In this document: in pieces, positions 28,440 through 36,802 of the stretch
Position numbering within the stretch: position 1 is the first letter of the stretch
Layout of the letters: every line of letters begins with the position of its first letter
From: Leucobacter muris
GTDB lineage: Bacteria > Actinomycetota > Actinomycetes > Actinomycetales > Microbacteriaceae
Assembly: GCF_004028235.1 (NCBI RefSeq)
Contig: NZ_CP035037.1
Location: forward strand, 2,542,001 to 2,606,000
DNA length: 64,000 bases
Reading direction: 5' to 3'
The notes under the pieces: model-generated
Databases searched by the model: none
What the model was told of the DNA's origin: nothing
What the model saw: only the letters and a program-made list of their open reading frames with translations
Made by a program: the position numbers and the translations under genes

Positions 28440-29715
28440 CAGGCCGCCTCCGCCTCTTCGAGCTGCGATCGCACGATCTCCTGGTACACCTCGCTGGTCT
28501 CGAGCAGCTGCTCATGACTGCCGCGCCCCACGATCTCGCCGTCTTCGACGACGAGGATCTGATCCGCGTCGGTGATGGTCGACACCCGCTGCGCCACGAT
28601 GATCGTCGTGGCGCCCCTCGTGGCGTCGGGCAGAGCCGCCCGCAGCTTCGCATCGGTCGCCACGTCGAGCGCCGAGAACGAGTCGTCGAACAGATACACG
28701 CGGGGCTTCGCCACGAGCGCGCGGGCGATCGACAGGCGCTGGCGCTGGCCGCCCGAGACGCTTGTGCCGCCCTGCGAGACGGGCTCTTCGAGCTGCAGCT
28801 CTTTGGCGCGCACGAAGTCATCGCCCTGGGCGACGCGGAGCGCCTCCCACAGCTCGTCGTCGCTGGCATCGGACCGGCCGAAGCGCAGATTGGAGGCGAT
28901 CGTGCCGGAGAACAGGTAGGGTCGCTGCGGCACGAGGCTCAGTGCCTCGGCGAGCTGCGCGCGCGTGAGCGCCGAGATGGGAGCGCCGTCGACCGTGATG
29001 GATCCCTGCTGCGGATCGTAGAGGCGCAGCATCAGATTGAGCAGAATCGTCTTGCCCGCGCCGGTGGAGCCGATGATCGCCGTGGTCTGGCCCGACTCGG
29101 CGACGAAGCTCACGTTCTTGATGACCGGCTTCTCGGCGCCGGGGAAGCCGAAGGTGACGTGATCGAACTCGACGCGACCCCTGGCGGGCGTCGGCATCGT
29201 CTCGGCGGTCGGGAAGGAGAGCGTCGACTCGGTGTCGAGGAGCTCGCGGATGCGCTCGGCGCAGACCACGGCTCGCGGGATCATCATCGTCATGAAGACG
29301 CCCATCATCACCGCCATGAGGATCTGCAGCAGGTACTGCAGGAACGCGGTGAGCGAACCGACCTCGACGAGGCCCTGATCGACCCGGTGCCCGCCGAACC
29401 ACAGCACGGCGGCCGTGGCGCAGTGCAGCACCATCATGATGACGGGGAACATGAGCACGAAGATGTTGCCCACCTTGACCGAGACGTCGGTGATGTTGCG
29501 GTTGGCTACCTCGTATCGATCGGCCTCGAAGTTCTCGCGCACGAAGGCGCGCACGACCCTGATGCCCATGATCTGCTCGCGGAGCACGCCGTTGATCGCG
29601 TCGACGCGATCCTGCATCGTGCGGAACAGGGGCAGCAGCAGCCACACCAGGAAGCTCACGATGACCGCGAGCACCGCCACCGAGACCCATACGAGCCACG
29701 ACAGGCCGGCGTCTT
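28439..29715 (-). pseudogene. ABC exporter half-transporter, 3' part (split by the IS element)
   Basis: This is the downstream part of the partner exporter gene. It starts at DAGLSWLVWVSVAVLAVIV within the membrane domain and runs through the ATPase to a stop that overlaps the next gene. The ATPase has Walker A GSTGAGKTI, signature VSGGQRQRL and Walker B VYLFDDSFSALD. Asp replaces the catalytic Glu, a degenerate site typical of heterodimeric exporters. Joining it with 31101-31568 and keeping one target-site copy restores a frame of 1737 bases (578 residues). The reading frame runs on into the insertion element, so a chimeric N-terminus could be made. Confidence 0.92.
29708..29715. repeat. Target-site duplication, left copy
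   Basis: GGCGTCTT flanks the element here and again at 31101-31108. The 8-bp length fits IS256-family transposition. Confidence 0.9.
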
Positions 29716-31100
29716 GGGACTGTCTGAATAATGGTGTGTGAGGGTCCGGCCTGATCCGAAAGGAGATGGCCGTGGCTGACACGACCACTGTCGTTGTTGA
29801 CGACGAGATGATTGATCCCGTGACCGGGGAGATCATCGATCAGAAAGAACTCGCAGAACGCTTGCTCGCGCAGGCGAAGGAGCAGGGCGTGAGCCTGACG
29901 GGGCCGGGCGGCCTGCTCAGCCAGCTCACGAAGAACGTCCTCGAGACCGCGCTGAATGCCGAGTTGACCGAGCACCTCGGCCACGAGCACGGCGGGACCC
30001 CAATCGGCGAGAACATGCGTAACGGGACGCGGGTCAAGACGGTGCTGACAGAGATCGGCCCCGTCGAGATCGAAGTCCCGCGAGATCGAGACGGGTCGTT
30101 CGAGCCGGTGATCGTCCCCAAGCGGAAACGCCGACTGGACGGCATCGATCAGATCGTTCTGTCCCTTTCCGCTCGGGGGTTGACGACCGGTGAGATCGCT
30201 GCGCATTTCGACGAGGTCTATGGGGCGAAGGTCTCCAAGGACACGATCAGCCGGATCACCGAGAAGGTCGCCGGGGAACTCGCCGAATGGTCGAGCAGGC
30301 CGTTGGATGCGCTCTACCCGGTGATCTTCGTCGACGCGATCGTGGTGAAGGTCCGTGACGGGCAGGTGAGGAACACCCCGTTCTATGTCGTGATGGGCGT
30401 CACCGTGAACGGGGAACGCGACATCCTCGGCATCTGGGCCGGTGACGGTCAGGAGGGTGCGAGGTTCTGGCTGCAGGTGTTCACCGAGCTGAAGAACCGG
30501 GGTGTCGAGGACGTGCTCATCGCGGTCTGCGACGGGCTGAAGGGTCTCCCGGAGGCGATCAACACCACTTGGGAGCAAACGGTCGTCCAGCAGTGCATCG
30601 TCCATCTGATCCGCAACAGCTTCCGCTACGCCGGGCGGCAACACCGCGACGCGATCGTCCGTTCCCTCAAACCCGTCTACACGGCCCCGTCGGAGCAGGC
30701 GGCGAAGGATCGGTTCGAGGAGTTCGCCGCCGAGTGGGGCGGACGGTATCCGGCGATCGTGCAGCTCTGGAAGAACAGCTGGGCGGAGTTCGTGCCGTTC
30801 CTCGAGTATGACGTCGAGATCCGGCGGGTGATCTGCACGACCAACGCGATCGAGTCAATCAACGCTCGCTATCGGCGCGCCGTGAGAGCTCGGGGGCACT
30901 TTCCCAACGAGGCCGCCGCGCTGAAATGTCTCTACCTCGTGACGCGGTCGCTTGACCCGACTGGCGGCGGAAGGGCACGCTGGGTGATGAGGTGGAAGCC
31001 CGCGCTGAACGCGTTCGCGATCACCTTCGCCGGACGGTTCGAGAAAACCACTCACGAATGAAAACCGCCGGATCCCACACACCGTTTATCGGACAGACCC
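29716..31100 (+). mobile_element. IS256-family insertion sequence, complete, 1385 bp
   Basis: The element runs between two 8-bp GGCGTCTT copies. Its imperfect terminal inverted repeats match at about 27 of 34 positions: the left end is GGGACTGTCTGAATAATGGT and the right end, read inward, GGGTCTGTCCGATAAACGGT. Both continue through GTGTG and end near CCGGC. It carries one intact transposase gene and nothing else. It interrupts an ABC exporter gene, and exact target duplications suggest a fairly recent insertion. Confidence 0.95.
29766..31061 (+). CDS. IS256-family transposase
   Basis: The 431-residue DDE transposase is full length. It contains the family start LLSQLTKNVLETALNAELTEHLGHEHGG. 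The catalytic triad is Asp in PVIFVDAIVVKVRDG, Asp in VLIAVCDGLKGLPEAI, and Glu in TNAIESINARYRRAVRARGHFP. The C/H segment WEQTVVQQCIVHLIRNSFRY is also typical. The start codon ATG at 29766 has GGAGAT upstream. It reads opposite to the interrupted gene. No frameshift or missing residue is seen, so the element may be active. Confidence 0.96.
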   Translation: MAVADTTTVVVDDEMIDPVTGEIIDQKELAERLLAQAKEQGVSLTGPGGLLSQLTKNVLETALNAELTEHLGHEHGGTPIGENMRNGTRVKTVLTEIGPVEIEVPRDRDGSFEPVIVPKRKRRLDGIDQIVLSLSARGLTTGEIAAHFDEVYGAKVSKDTISRITEKVAGELAEWSSRPLDALYPVIFVDAIVVKVRDGQVRNTPFYVVMGVTVNGERDILGIWAGDGQEGARFWLQVFTELKNRGVEDVLIAVCDGLKGLPEAINTTWEQTVVQQCIVHLIRNSFRYAGRQHRDAIVRSLKPVYTAPSEQAAKDRFEEFAAEWGGRYPAIVQLWKNSWAEFVPFLEYDVEIRRVICTTNAIESINARYRRAVRARGHFPNEAAALKCLYLVTRSLDPTGGGRARWVMRWKPALNAFAITFAGRFEKTTHE

Positions 31101-31108
31101 GGCGTCTT
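31101..31108. repeat. Target-site duplication, right copy
   Basis: GGCGTCTT, identical to 29708-29715. Confidence 0.9.
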
Positions 31109-31568
31109 CGCGCAGCGCCATGATGATGCCACCGATCGCCATGATCGGCGCCGAGACCATGAAGTTGAGGGTCATCAGCACGAGCATCTGCACCTGCTGC
31201 ACGTCGTTGGTGCCGCGTGTGATGAGCGTGCCCGCGCCGAACTTCGTCGCCTCGAGCGTGCTGAGCGAGTCGACCTTGCGATAGACCTCGCGGCGCAGAT
31301 CGCGGCCCACGCCCATCGAGGTGCGTGCACCGAAGTAGACGGCGGCCGCCGCCGTGAAGAGCTGCCCGAGCGACACGATCAGCATGAAGCCGCCCGTGCG
31401 CCAGATGAAGTCGGTATCGCCCTGGGCGATGCCGCGGTCGATGATCTGCGCGTTGAGGCTGGGCAGCCACAGCGCGGCGATGGTGGAGAGCAGCTGCAGC
31501 ACGAGCACGGCCGCGATGAACGGCCAATACTTCTTCGCGTGCCGAAGCGTGAGGGAGATGAGGGCCAC
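31101..31568 (-). pseudogene. ABC exporter half-transporter, 5' part (split by the IS element)
   Basis: This is the N-terminal part of the interrupted exporter. It starts at a GTG (31568) preceded by AAAGGA and reads ALISLTLRHAKKYWPFIAA… . It covers the first helices and the intracellular loop (RREVYRKVDSLSTLEATKFGAGTLITRGTNDVQQVQ) up to ALREDAG, where the insertion begins. Read through the junction it would gain a few foreign residues and stop inside the element. An upstream ATG at 31592 is an alternative start. Confidence 0.9.
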
Positions 31569-31761
31569 GAGGATCCTTTCGTCGTGTGCCATTCTGATGC
31601 GCACCACCGACATTCGCGGTCGCCCGGAGGCGGCGAGAGGATCCGGAGCGCGGCGGAGGGGATCCCGGATCGGATCAGAACAGCCGGGCAACTGTACCAG
31701 CTTCGAGCCGCGGGCGCCACCCGGACGCCCGGCACTACCCGGGCACCGGGCGTCCGAAGAC

Positions 31762-31803
31762 GGGAGGGGGCGGGATCACCCGAAGGTGATCCCGCCCCTC
31801 CCC
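31762..31803 (-). terminator. Terminator after the LAxTG surface protein gene
   Basis: A long GC-rich stem with a GAA-containing tip (GGGATCACCCGAAGGTGATCCC at its core) lies 20 bases past the stop of the surface protein gene. The core is identical to the hairpin at 33715-33752 on the other side of that gene. Confidence 0.8.
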
Positions 31804-31822
31804 CGAACGGCAGCGGGCGCCG

Positions 31823-33541
31823 CTAGAGCGAGCGGCGGCGCAGTGCCTGCGAGCCGATCGCCGCGCCGCCCAGCACGATCGCCGCGAGCGCCGCGATCCC
31901 GGTCCCGAGCACCGCGGTCTCCTCGGCGCCGGTGCGGGCGAGCTTCGCGCCCCCGGCCCCGCCGCCCGATGCGAGCGTGATGGTCTGCCACCCGATGAGC
32001 GTCCCGTCCGCGGCGTAGACCGCGAGGCTGTGCACCCCGCTCATGTCGGCCGGCAGCACGACCTCGACCGTGCCGGCCGCGCTCACGAGGTGCGCGCCGA
32101 GATGTCGGGGCTCGGAGAAGATGTAGACGTCGACGGTCTGGCCCGCCCACTCGGTGCCGACCTCGATCGTGATCGTGGCGCCCGGAGCGGCGGTCGGCGC
32201 GGCGCTGATGAGCCCCTCGGTCTCGGGGGTCAGATCGGACGGATTCGGAGCCGGCACGATCGGGGCCGGCGCGGTGGCGAAGGTGGTCGCGTGCCCGTTG
32301 AACGAGACGTTCTTCACGAGCGCCGCCCCCGCTTCGACGGTGAACCCGTGACCGATGATCTCGTAGTCGCCGAGCGCGGCGATGATCGCGTTCAGATCGG
32401 TGTAGGTGTTCGCCGGCACGGCGCCGAGGTCGCGCGATGAGGCCCACGGCAAGCCCGAGGTCAGCCGGCCGTCGGCCGGCACCGCGGCGCGCAGCGTGGT
32501 GAACTGCTGGCCGATCCGTCCCTCCTGCCGGAAGAAGACGGGGATCTGGGCTTCGAAGCCCCGGGCGCCCGCCTCGGCGGCGCCGTCGATGACGAAGCCC
32601 TCGTCGAGGATCTGCGGCAGCGAGTTGCGGGGGCGGGCATCGTCGGCGTAGCCGTTGATCAGCTGCGACTTGCCGGTGACCCGCAGACCGCTGACGTGAT
32701 CGCCGCTCGGCGCGACGACCGACTCGAAGGTTCCGCGCGCCGCGGCATCCTCGACCTCTTCGTGCCAGCCGGCGTAGGCGTCCTCGCTCAGCTCGGCGCG
32801 CACGTAGATGCTGTCGGCGTGCACGAAGCCGGTGTCGGTTCCGCGCGGATCGGCGCTCGCCGGCGGTGCGGCGTAGAAGCGGGTGGTGACGCCGCCCGCG
32901 GTGAACGACGAGACGATGAGCTCGCTCGTCGGCCGGTCGACGAAGAAGCCCGCGCCGATCGCCCGCGGATCGCCGTTCGCCTCGAGCGCGGCGATGATCT
33001 GCGCGAGCGGGTACTCGTACTCCGCCCTGATCTCGGAGGCGGACCCCTCGGCCGGGATCGTGGCGGACGAGATCCACCGGTTGTCGTCGTGCGCGACGTT
33101 CTTGCGCAGCATGGTGAACTTCCAGGCGGCGCCGTCGTGGCCGTAGAACACCGGGATCTGGTAGGTCGTGCGCGACGGGTCCGAGATGGAGAGCGAGAGG
33201 CTCGCCGCCAGCTCGGCGATGGAGGCGGGATCCGCGAGCGCCTCGCCCGGCCCGACGAGGTCGTTATAGTTGCCCTTGATCGCGTGCACGACGCTGCCCG
33301 CCCCGACCGTGAAGCCGTTCGGGTGCTGCGCGGCTACCCCGTTGCTGCCCGGCTCGGGATCGAAGTGCCACTGATTGTAGAACTGGGACTCGGTCGCTGC
33401 ATCGGTGGTCGTGACGATCTCCGCCGCCGGCAAGTAGACGTCGCTGCTCGGAACGGCCGTCGCTGCGGCGCCCCCGAGCGCGAGCGCCGAGACGGTGAGT
33501 CCGATGGCGGTCACCGCGGACAGTGCGCGCTTCAGTTTCAT
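31823..33541 (-). CDS. LAxTG-anchored surface protein with a duplicated module of unknown function
   Basis: A 572-residue exported protein with a signal peptide (MKLKRALSAV… to about residue 30). Residues about 128-223 and 331-421 are diverged copies of one module. Each has QIPVF, a FT-LR segment, IIAAL, an IG-GF-V segment and a final beta strand F-G-T-F. A beta-rich, Ig-like segment at about 440-530 follows (ITIEVGTEWAGQTVDVYIF). The end carries LARTGAEE, a hydrophobic helix and RRRSL, a class E-type sortase signal. I recognise no enzyme motif. A convincing promoter lies upstream, and matching hairpins flank the gene. An adhesin or structural surface role is an inference. Confidence 0.85.
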   Translation of the reverse strand: MKLKRALSAVTAIGLTVSALALGGAAATAVPSSDVYLPAAEIVTTTDAATESQFYNQWHFDPEPGSNGVAAQHPNGFTVGAGSVVHAIKGNYNDLVGPGEALADPASIAELAASLSLSISDPSRTTYQIPVFYGHDGAAWKFTMLRKNVAHDDNRWISSATIPAEGSASEIRAEYEYPLAQIIAALEANGDPRAIGAGFFVDRPTSELIVSSFTAGGVTTRFYAAPPASADPRGTDTGFVHADSIYVRAELSEDAYAGWHEEVEDAAARGTFESVVAPSGDHVSGLRVTGKSQLINGYADDARPRNSLPQILDEGFVIDGAAEAGARGFEAQIPVFFRQEGRIGQQFTTLRAAVPADGRLTSGLPWASSRDLGAVPANTYTDLNAIIAALGDYEIIGHGFTVEAGAALVKNVSFNGHATTFATAPAPIVPAPNPSDLTPETEGLISAAPTAAPGATITIEVGTEWAGQTVDVYIFSEPRHLGAHLVSAAGTVEVVLPADMSGVHSLAVYAADGTLIGWQTITLASGGGAGGAKLARTGAEETAVLGTGIAALAAIVLGGAAIGSQALRRRSL

Positions 33542-33612
33542 GTGGTTCAGTCCCCCAGGTCTGCGTTCGAACGAGGGCATCGTCGATACCGCCCGCGGCG
33601 CCCCCGCAAGCC

Positions 33613-33640
33613 ATAGTAGACGGGATCCAATTTTCTTCAA
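33613..33640 (-). promoter_or_regulatory. Promoter of the LAxTG surface protein gene
   Basis: On the minus strand TTGAAG (33640-33635) and TACTAT (33618-33613) are spaced by 16 bases, close to the housekeeping sigma consensus. They lie about 72 bases upstream of the ATG at 33541. Confidence 0.7.
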
Positions 33641-33714
33641 GGTCTGAAACCGAATCGAGACCCGGGCACCGCACCCCGACCGGACGCCGGATCCGCTCCC
33701 TCCCCCGACACGCA

Positions 33715-33752
33715 GCAGGGGCGGGATCACCCGAAGGTGATCCCGCCCCTGC
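33715..33752 (-). terminator. Terminator after rplL
   Basis: A perfect 17-bp stem (33715-33731 with 33736-33752) has a CGAA tip, 39 bases past the rplL stop. Its core repeats the hairpin at 31762-31803. Confidence 0.85.
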
Positions 33753-33790
33753 GTTGCTTCGCGTTGCGAAGAGCGGCAGTCTCGGAAGAC

Positions 33791-34174
33791 TTAGGCGAGC
33801 TTGACGCCCGCGCCGGCCTCCTCGAGCTTGGCCTTGGCCGCCTCGGCGTCCTCCTTCTTCGCGCCCTCGAGCACGTTCTTGGGAGCCTCCTCGACGAGGG
33901 CCTTCGCCTCGCCCAGGCCCAGGCCGGTCAGCTCGCGCACGACCTTGATGACCTGGATCTTCTTGTCGCCAGCCGACTCGAGGACGACGTCGAACTCGTC
34001 CTTCTCCTCGACGGCCTCGGCAGCGCCACCGGCGGCCGGAGCAGCGGCGACGGCGACCGGGGCGGCAGCCGAAACGTCGAAGGTCTCCTCGAACGCCTTC
34101 ACGAACTCCGAGAGCTCGATGAGGGTGAGCTCCTTGAACTGCTCGAGCAGCTCTTCAGTCGAAAGCTTAGCCAT
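33791..34174 (-). CDS. rplL: 50S ribosomal protein L7/L12
   Basis: Stalk protein of the large ribosomal subunit that recruits translation GTPases. The product has 127 residues, the usual length. The N-terminal dimer domain is [30 protein letters not shown], followed by an Ala/Pro/Val hinge and a C-terminal domain with [38 protein letters not shown]. It lies 80 bases after rplJ, as usual. Confidence 0.98.
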   Translation of the reverse strand: MAKLSTEELLEQFKELTLIELSEFVKAFEETFDVSAAAPVAVAAAPAAGGAAEAVEEKDEFDVVLESAGDKKIQVIKVVRELTGLGLGEAKALVEEAPKNVLEGAKKEDAEAAKAKLEEAGAGVKLA

Positions 34175-34254
34175 TGTGTATCTCCTTGATGTTTGCCCTC
34201 ACGCGGTGCGCGAGAGGCGGGTGTATGTGTATCGAACCGGCGTGCGCCGAATCC

Positions 34255-34764
34255 TTACGCGTCCTGCTTCTCCTGCAGCGCGCCGAAGCCGCGTGCGGCC
34301 TTGGCGGGCAGAGCGTTGAACAGCTGTGCCGCACCGACCAGAGCAGCCTGCATGGCGCCGGCGGCCTTGGCCAGCAGCACCTCGCGGCTCTCGAGATCGG
34401 CAAGCTTGCCTACCTCAGCGGCGGTCAGGGCGTTGCCATCGAAGTAGCCCGCCTTCACCACCAAAAGAGGGTTTGCCTTGGCGAAGTCACGCAGAGCCTT
34501 GGCGACCGAGACGGTGTCACCGTGCACGAAGGCGAGCGCCGAAGGACCGGCGAGCTCGTCATCGAAAGCGGTGATCCCGGCGTTGTTGGCCGCAATCTTG
34601 GTCAGCGTGTTCTTCGCCACAGCGTACGTCGCGTGCTCGCGGATGCTGTTGCGGAGATTCCGCAACTCGGCAACCGTGAGACCGCGGTACTCAGTCAGCA
34701 GAACGGCGGTCGACTCTTCAAACTTCTGCTGAAGATCGGCAACCGTAGCGTCCTTCGTAGCCAT
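34255..34764 (-). CDS. rplJ: 50S ribosomal protein L10
   Basis: Base of the ribosomal stalk; it binds 23S rRNA and the L7/L12 dimers, and represses its own operon in many bacteria. The product has 169 residues from ATG 34764. It has the conserved LTEYRGLTVAELRNLRNSIRE, VAKNTLTKIA and a C-terminal helix for L7/L12. The usual upstream partners rplK and rplA are absent; the next gene upstream encodes a response regulator. A structured leader precedes it. Confidence 0.97.
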   Translation of the reverse strand: MATKDATVADLQQKFEESTAVLLTEYRGLTVAELRNLRNSIREHATYAVAKNTLTKIAANNAGITAFDDELAGPSALAFVHGDTVSVAKALRDFAKANPLLVVKAGYFDGNALTAAEVGKLADLESREVLLAKAAGAMQAALVGAAQLFNALPAKAARGFGALQEKQDA

Positions 34765-34769
34765 GGCGC

Positions 34770-34990
34770 TCCCTAGCTTGTCGTACCCGTGCGGCGGCTG
34801 CCGCTCGGGGGCCGTGCCGCTCGGATGCTCCCCTGAAACGGGAAAAGCTCCGGCGCGCACGCACGGAGCTTCTGTGAAGAACGGGATCCGATCCCACTCT
34901 CAAGGAGTTCGTACCTGCGCAGGTCTTCGCTCTCGCGAACGTTCCGGGATCCTCACGGACCCTACCGACGGTCTTTGGCCGTCGGTAACT
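34770..34990 (-). promoter_or_regulatory. Putative L10 leader with attenuator-like hairpins
   Basis: The 325-base gap upstream of rplJ contains, in transcription order, a stem ACCGACGG/CCGTCGGT (34966-34988), a purine-rich stretch with GAAGACCTGCGCAGGTACG, and a terminator-like hairpin. In the last, AAGCTCCG (34871-34864) pairs with CGGAGCTT (34852-34845), followed by TTCCC. This organisation fits autoregulation by L10 binding and early termination. The match to the known L10 leader family is by eye. Confidence 0.55.
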
Positions 34991-35089
34991 CTATCACACG
35001 AACCGACGATCGGCGATTCGGGGCGCGGGACCGGAACCAGGGCGAACACCCGGGCGATCCTCGGCTCCCGCACCCCGATCCCCGAGAGA

Positions 35090-35812
35090 TCAGTTCGCCG
35101 GCTTCAGCATGTAGCCCGCACCCCGCACCGTGTGCACCATCGGGTCGCGACCCGCATCCACCTTCTTGCGCAGATAGGAGATGTAGAGCTCGACCACCGT
35201 CGACTTGCCGTTGAAGTCGTAGGCCCACACGCGGTCGAGGATCTGCGCCTTCGACAGCACGCGGTTCGGGTTGCGCATCAGGTAGCGCAGCAGCTCGAAC
35301 TCGGTGTTCGTGACCGTGATCGGCTCGCCTGCGCGCTCCACCTCATAGCTGTCCTCGTTGAGGGTGAGATCGCCCACGCGCAGCACCGGATCGGGTTCCT
35401 GCGCAAGCGCCACCTGAGAACGGCGCACCAGACCGCGCAGGCGGGCGATGAGCTCCTCGAGGCTGAACGGCTTCACCACGTAGTCGTCTCCGCCTGCGGT
35501 GAGTCCGTTCACGCGATCCTCGACCGAGTCGAGCGCCGTGAGGAACAGCACCGGGAACATGCGCCCGTCCGAGCGCACCCGGGACAGCAGTTGCATCCCG
35601 TCGAAGTCGGGCAGCAGAATGTCGAACACAGCGACATCGGGCTCGAAGGAGCGGATCTTCTGGAGCGCTTCCTCGCCGTTCACGGCGGTCTCGACATCCC
35701 ACCCCTCGTACCGCAGCGCCATTGCGACGAGCTGCGTGATCGATTCCTCGTCATCGACGACGAGAGCGCGCACTTTCCCACCATCGGCGCGCTTCAATGC
35801 CTGAGATTCCAT
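35090..35812 (-). CDS. PhoP/OmpR-family response regulator (orphan)
   Basis: A 240-residue two-component DNA-binding regulator. The receiver domain starts VRALVVDDEESITQLVAMAL, with the phosphorylated Asp in VAVFDILLPDFDG, the Thr in VLFLTALDS and the Lys in YVVKPFSLEEL. The winged-helix domain has TNTEFELLRYLMRNPNRVLSKAQILDRVWAYDFNGKSTVVELYISYLRKKVD, strikingly like mycobacterial PhoP/TcrX. I prefer ATG 35812. No histidine kinase gene is adjacent on either side. The 320-base gap upstream is shared with a divergent nuclease gene. Confidence 0.93.
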   Translation of the reverse strand: MESQALKRADGGKVRALVVDDEESITQLVAMALRYEGWDVETAVNGEEALQKIRSFEPDVAVFDILLPDFDGMQLLSRVRSDGRMFPVLFLTALDSVEDRVNGLTAGGDDYVVKPFSLEELIARLRGLVRRSQVALAQEPDPVLRVGDLTLNEDSYEVERAGEPITVTNTEFELLRYLMRNPNRVLSKAQILDRVWAYDFNGKSTVVELYISYLRKKVDAGRDPMVHTVRGAGYMLKPAN

Positions 35813-36082
35813 GTTCTGAGTGCCCTTCTCATCTGGCACGAATCGCGCTGAGAAGAAGTCAACGCCGAAGCGCACCAGATCGATATTTCCCCCCGAGACC
35901 CGAATTCATGTGTGCACTCGGGGAACTTGTCTTCACGAGCCTAGTGCTTTCCTTTCCCCACTTGCACCCAACAGCTGATGAGCATCCAGCTCTCTCGCTG
36001 TATTGTCAGCGAACTTTCCGATTCGCAGCAGGTAATCCGGCCTGTTCAGGGCTTTTGCGCGACAGTAGGGGGTTTTCAGGGC

Positions 36083-36116
36083 TCTCGGGCGAGCCTGGAT
36101 CGTCGTCTCGGGCGAG
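36083..36116. repeat. Repeated TCTCGGGCGAG element before the YqaJ gene
   Basis: TCTCGGGCGAG occurs at 36083-36093 and 36106-36116, spaced by 23 bases (about two helix turns). Each copy has a CTCG…CGAG inverted structure. The second copy ends 19 bases before the GTG at 36135. It could be an operator. Confidence 0.5.
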
Positions 36117-36134
36117 ACATGGAAGACTGGTGCG

Positions 36135-36722
36135 GTGACCGATCTGCTCCCCGCCTACCTGCACCGGATGGTGACCGACGGCACGGATCGCATGGCCTGG
36201 ATGCGCGCTCGCGCTCGCGGCATCACCGCGACCGATGTGGCGAAGCTGACCAGCCGGCGCTCGATCGAGGCCGCCGCCCACGAGAAGCTGCACGGCAGCC
36301 GCTTCACCGGCAACGCCTACACGGCGCACGGCAAGGCGCGCGAACCCGAGATCGCCGCGTGGGTGCTACGGGAGCACGAGATCTCGCCGAGCCAGGCCCT
36401 CTTCCACGCCGAGACCGATCTGCGGCACCTCGCCACCCCGGACGGGCTCGCCCATCGGGACCGCGGCGCCGTCGAGCTCGCCGAGATCAAGACCACCAAC
36501 AAGGAGTGGCGCTCGATCCCCCGCAACTATCTGCGTCAGGTCTGGTGGCAGCAGTACGTGCTCGGCGCCGAGCGCACACTCGTGGTGTGGGAGCGGCACG
36601 AGAACTTCGTGCCCGTCGGCGATCCGGAGTGCCGCTGGGTGGATCGCGACGAGAGCGAGATCGAGCGGCTCGTGAATCTCGCCGGCCAACTGATCGACGT
36701 GCTCATCACCCGCACGACCTGA
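36135..36722 (+). CDS. YqaJ-family (lambda exonuclease-like) recombinase nuclease, orphan
   Basis: The 195-residue product fits the YqaJ viral recombinase family of PD-(D/E)xK nucleases. Visible motifs are RARGITATDVAKL, the AHGKAREPEIAAWV helix with its catalytic Glu, LATPDGLAHRD with the Asp, and VELAEIKTTNKEW with E-x-K. YQ-type residues appear in YLRQVWWQQYVLGAERT. Family members resect double-strand ends for phage recombination. No phage or annealing-protein genes are nearby, so it looks like a domesticated stand-alone gene. The GTG start lies just after the two repeated elements. Confidence 0.88.
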   Translation: MTDLLPAYLHRMVTDGTDRMAWMRARARGITATDVAKLTSRRSIEAAAHEKLHGSRFTGNAYTAHGKAREPEIAAWVLREHEISPSQALFHAETDLRHLATPDGLAHRDRGAVELAEIKTTNKEWRSIPRNYLRQVWWQQYVLGAERTLVVWERHENFVPVGDPECRWVDRDESEIERLVNLAGQLIDVLITRTT

Positions 36723-36802
36723 GATCGCGGACGCCCCGCGGTCGCCTCGCGAACCGCTGATCCCCGAGAGGCCGGGCCGCGCAGCTCATCGACGGGCGCG
36801 GC

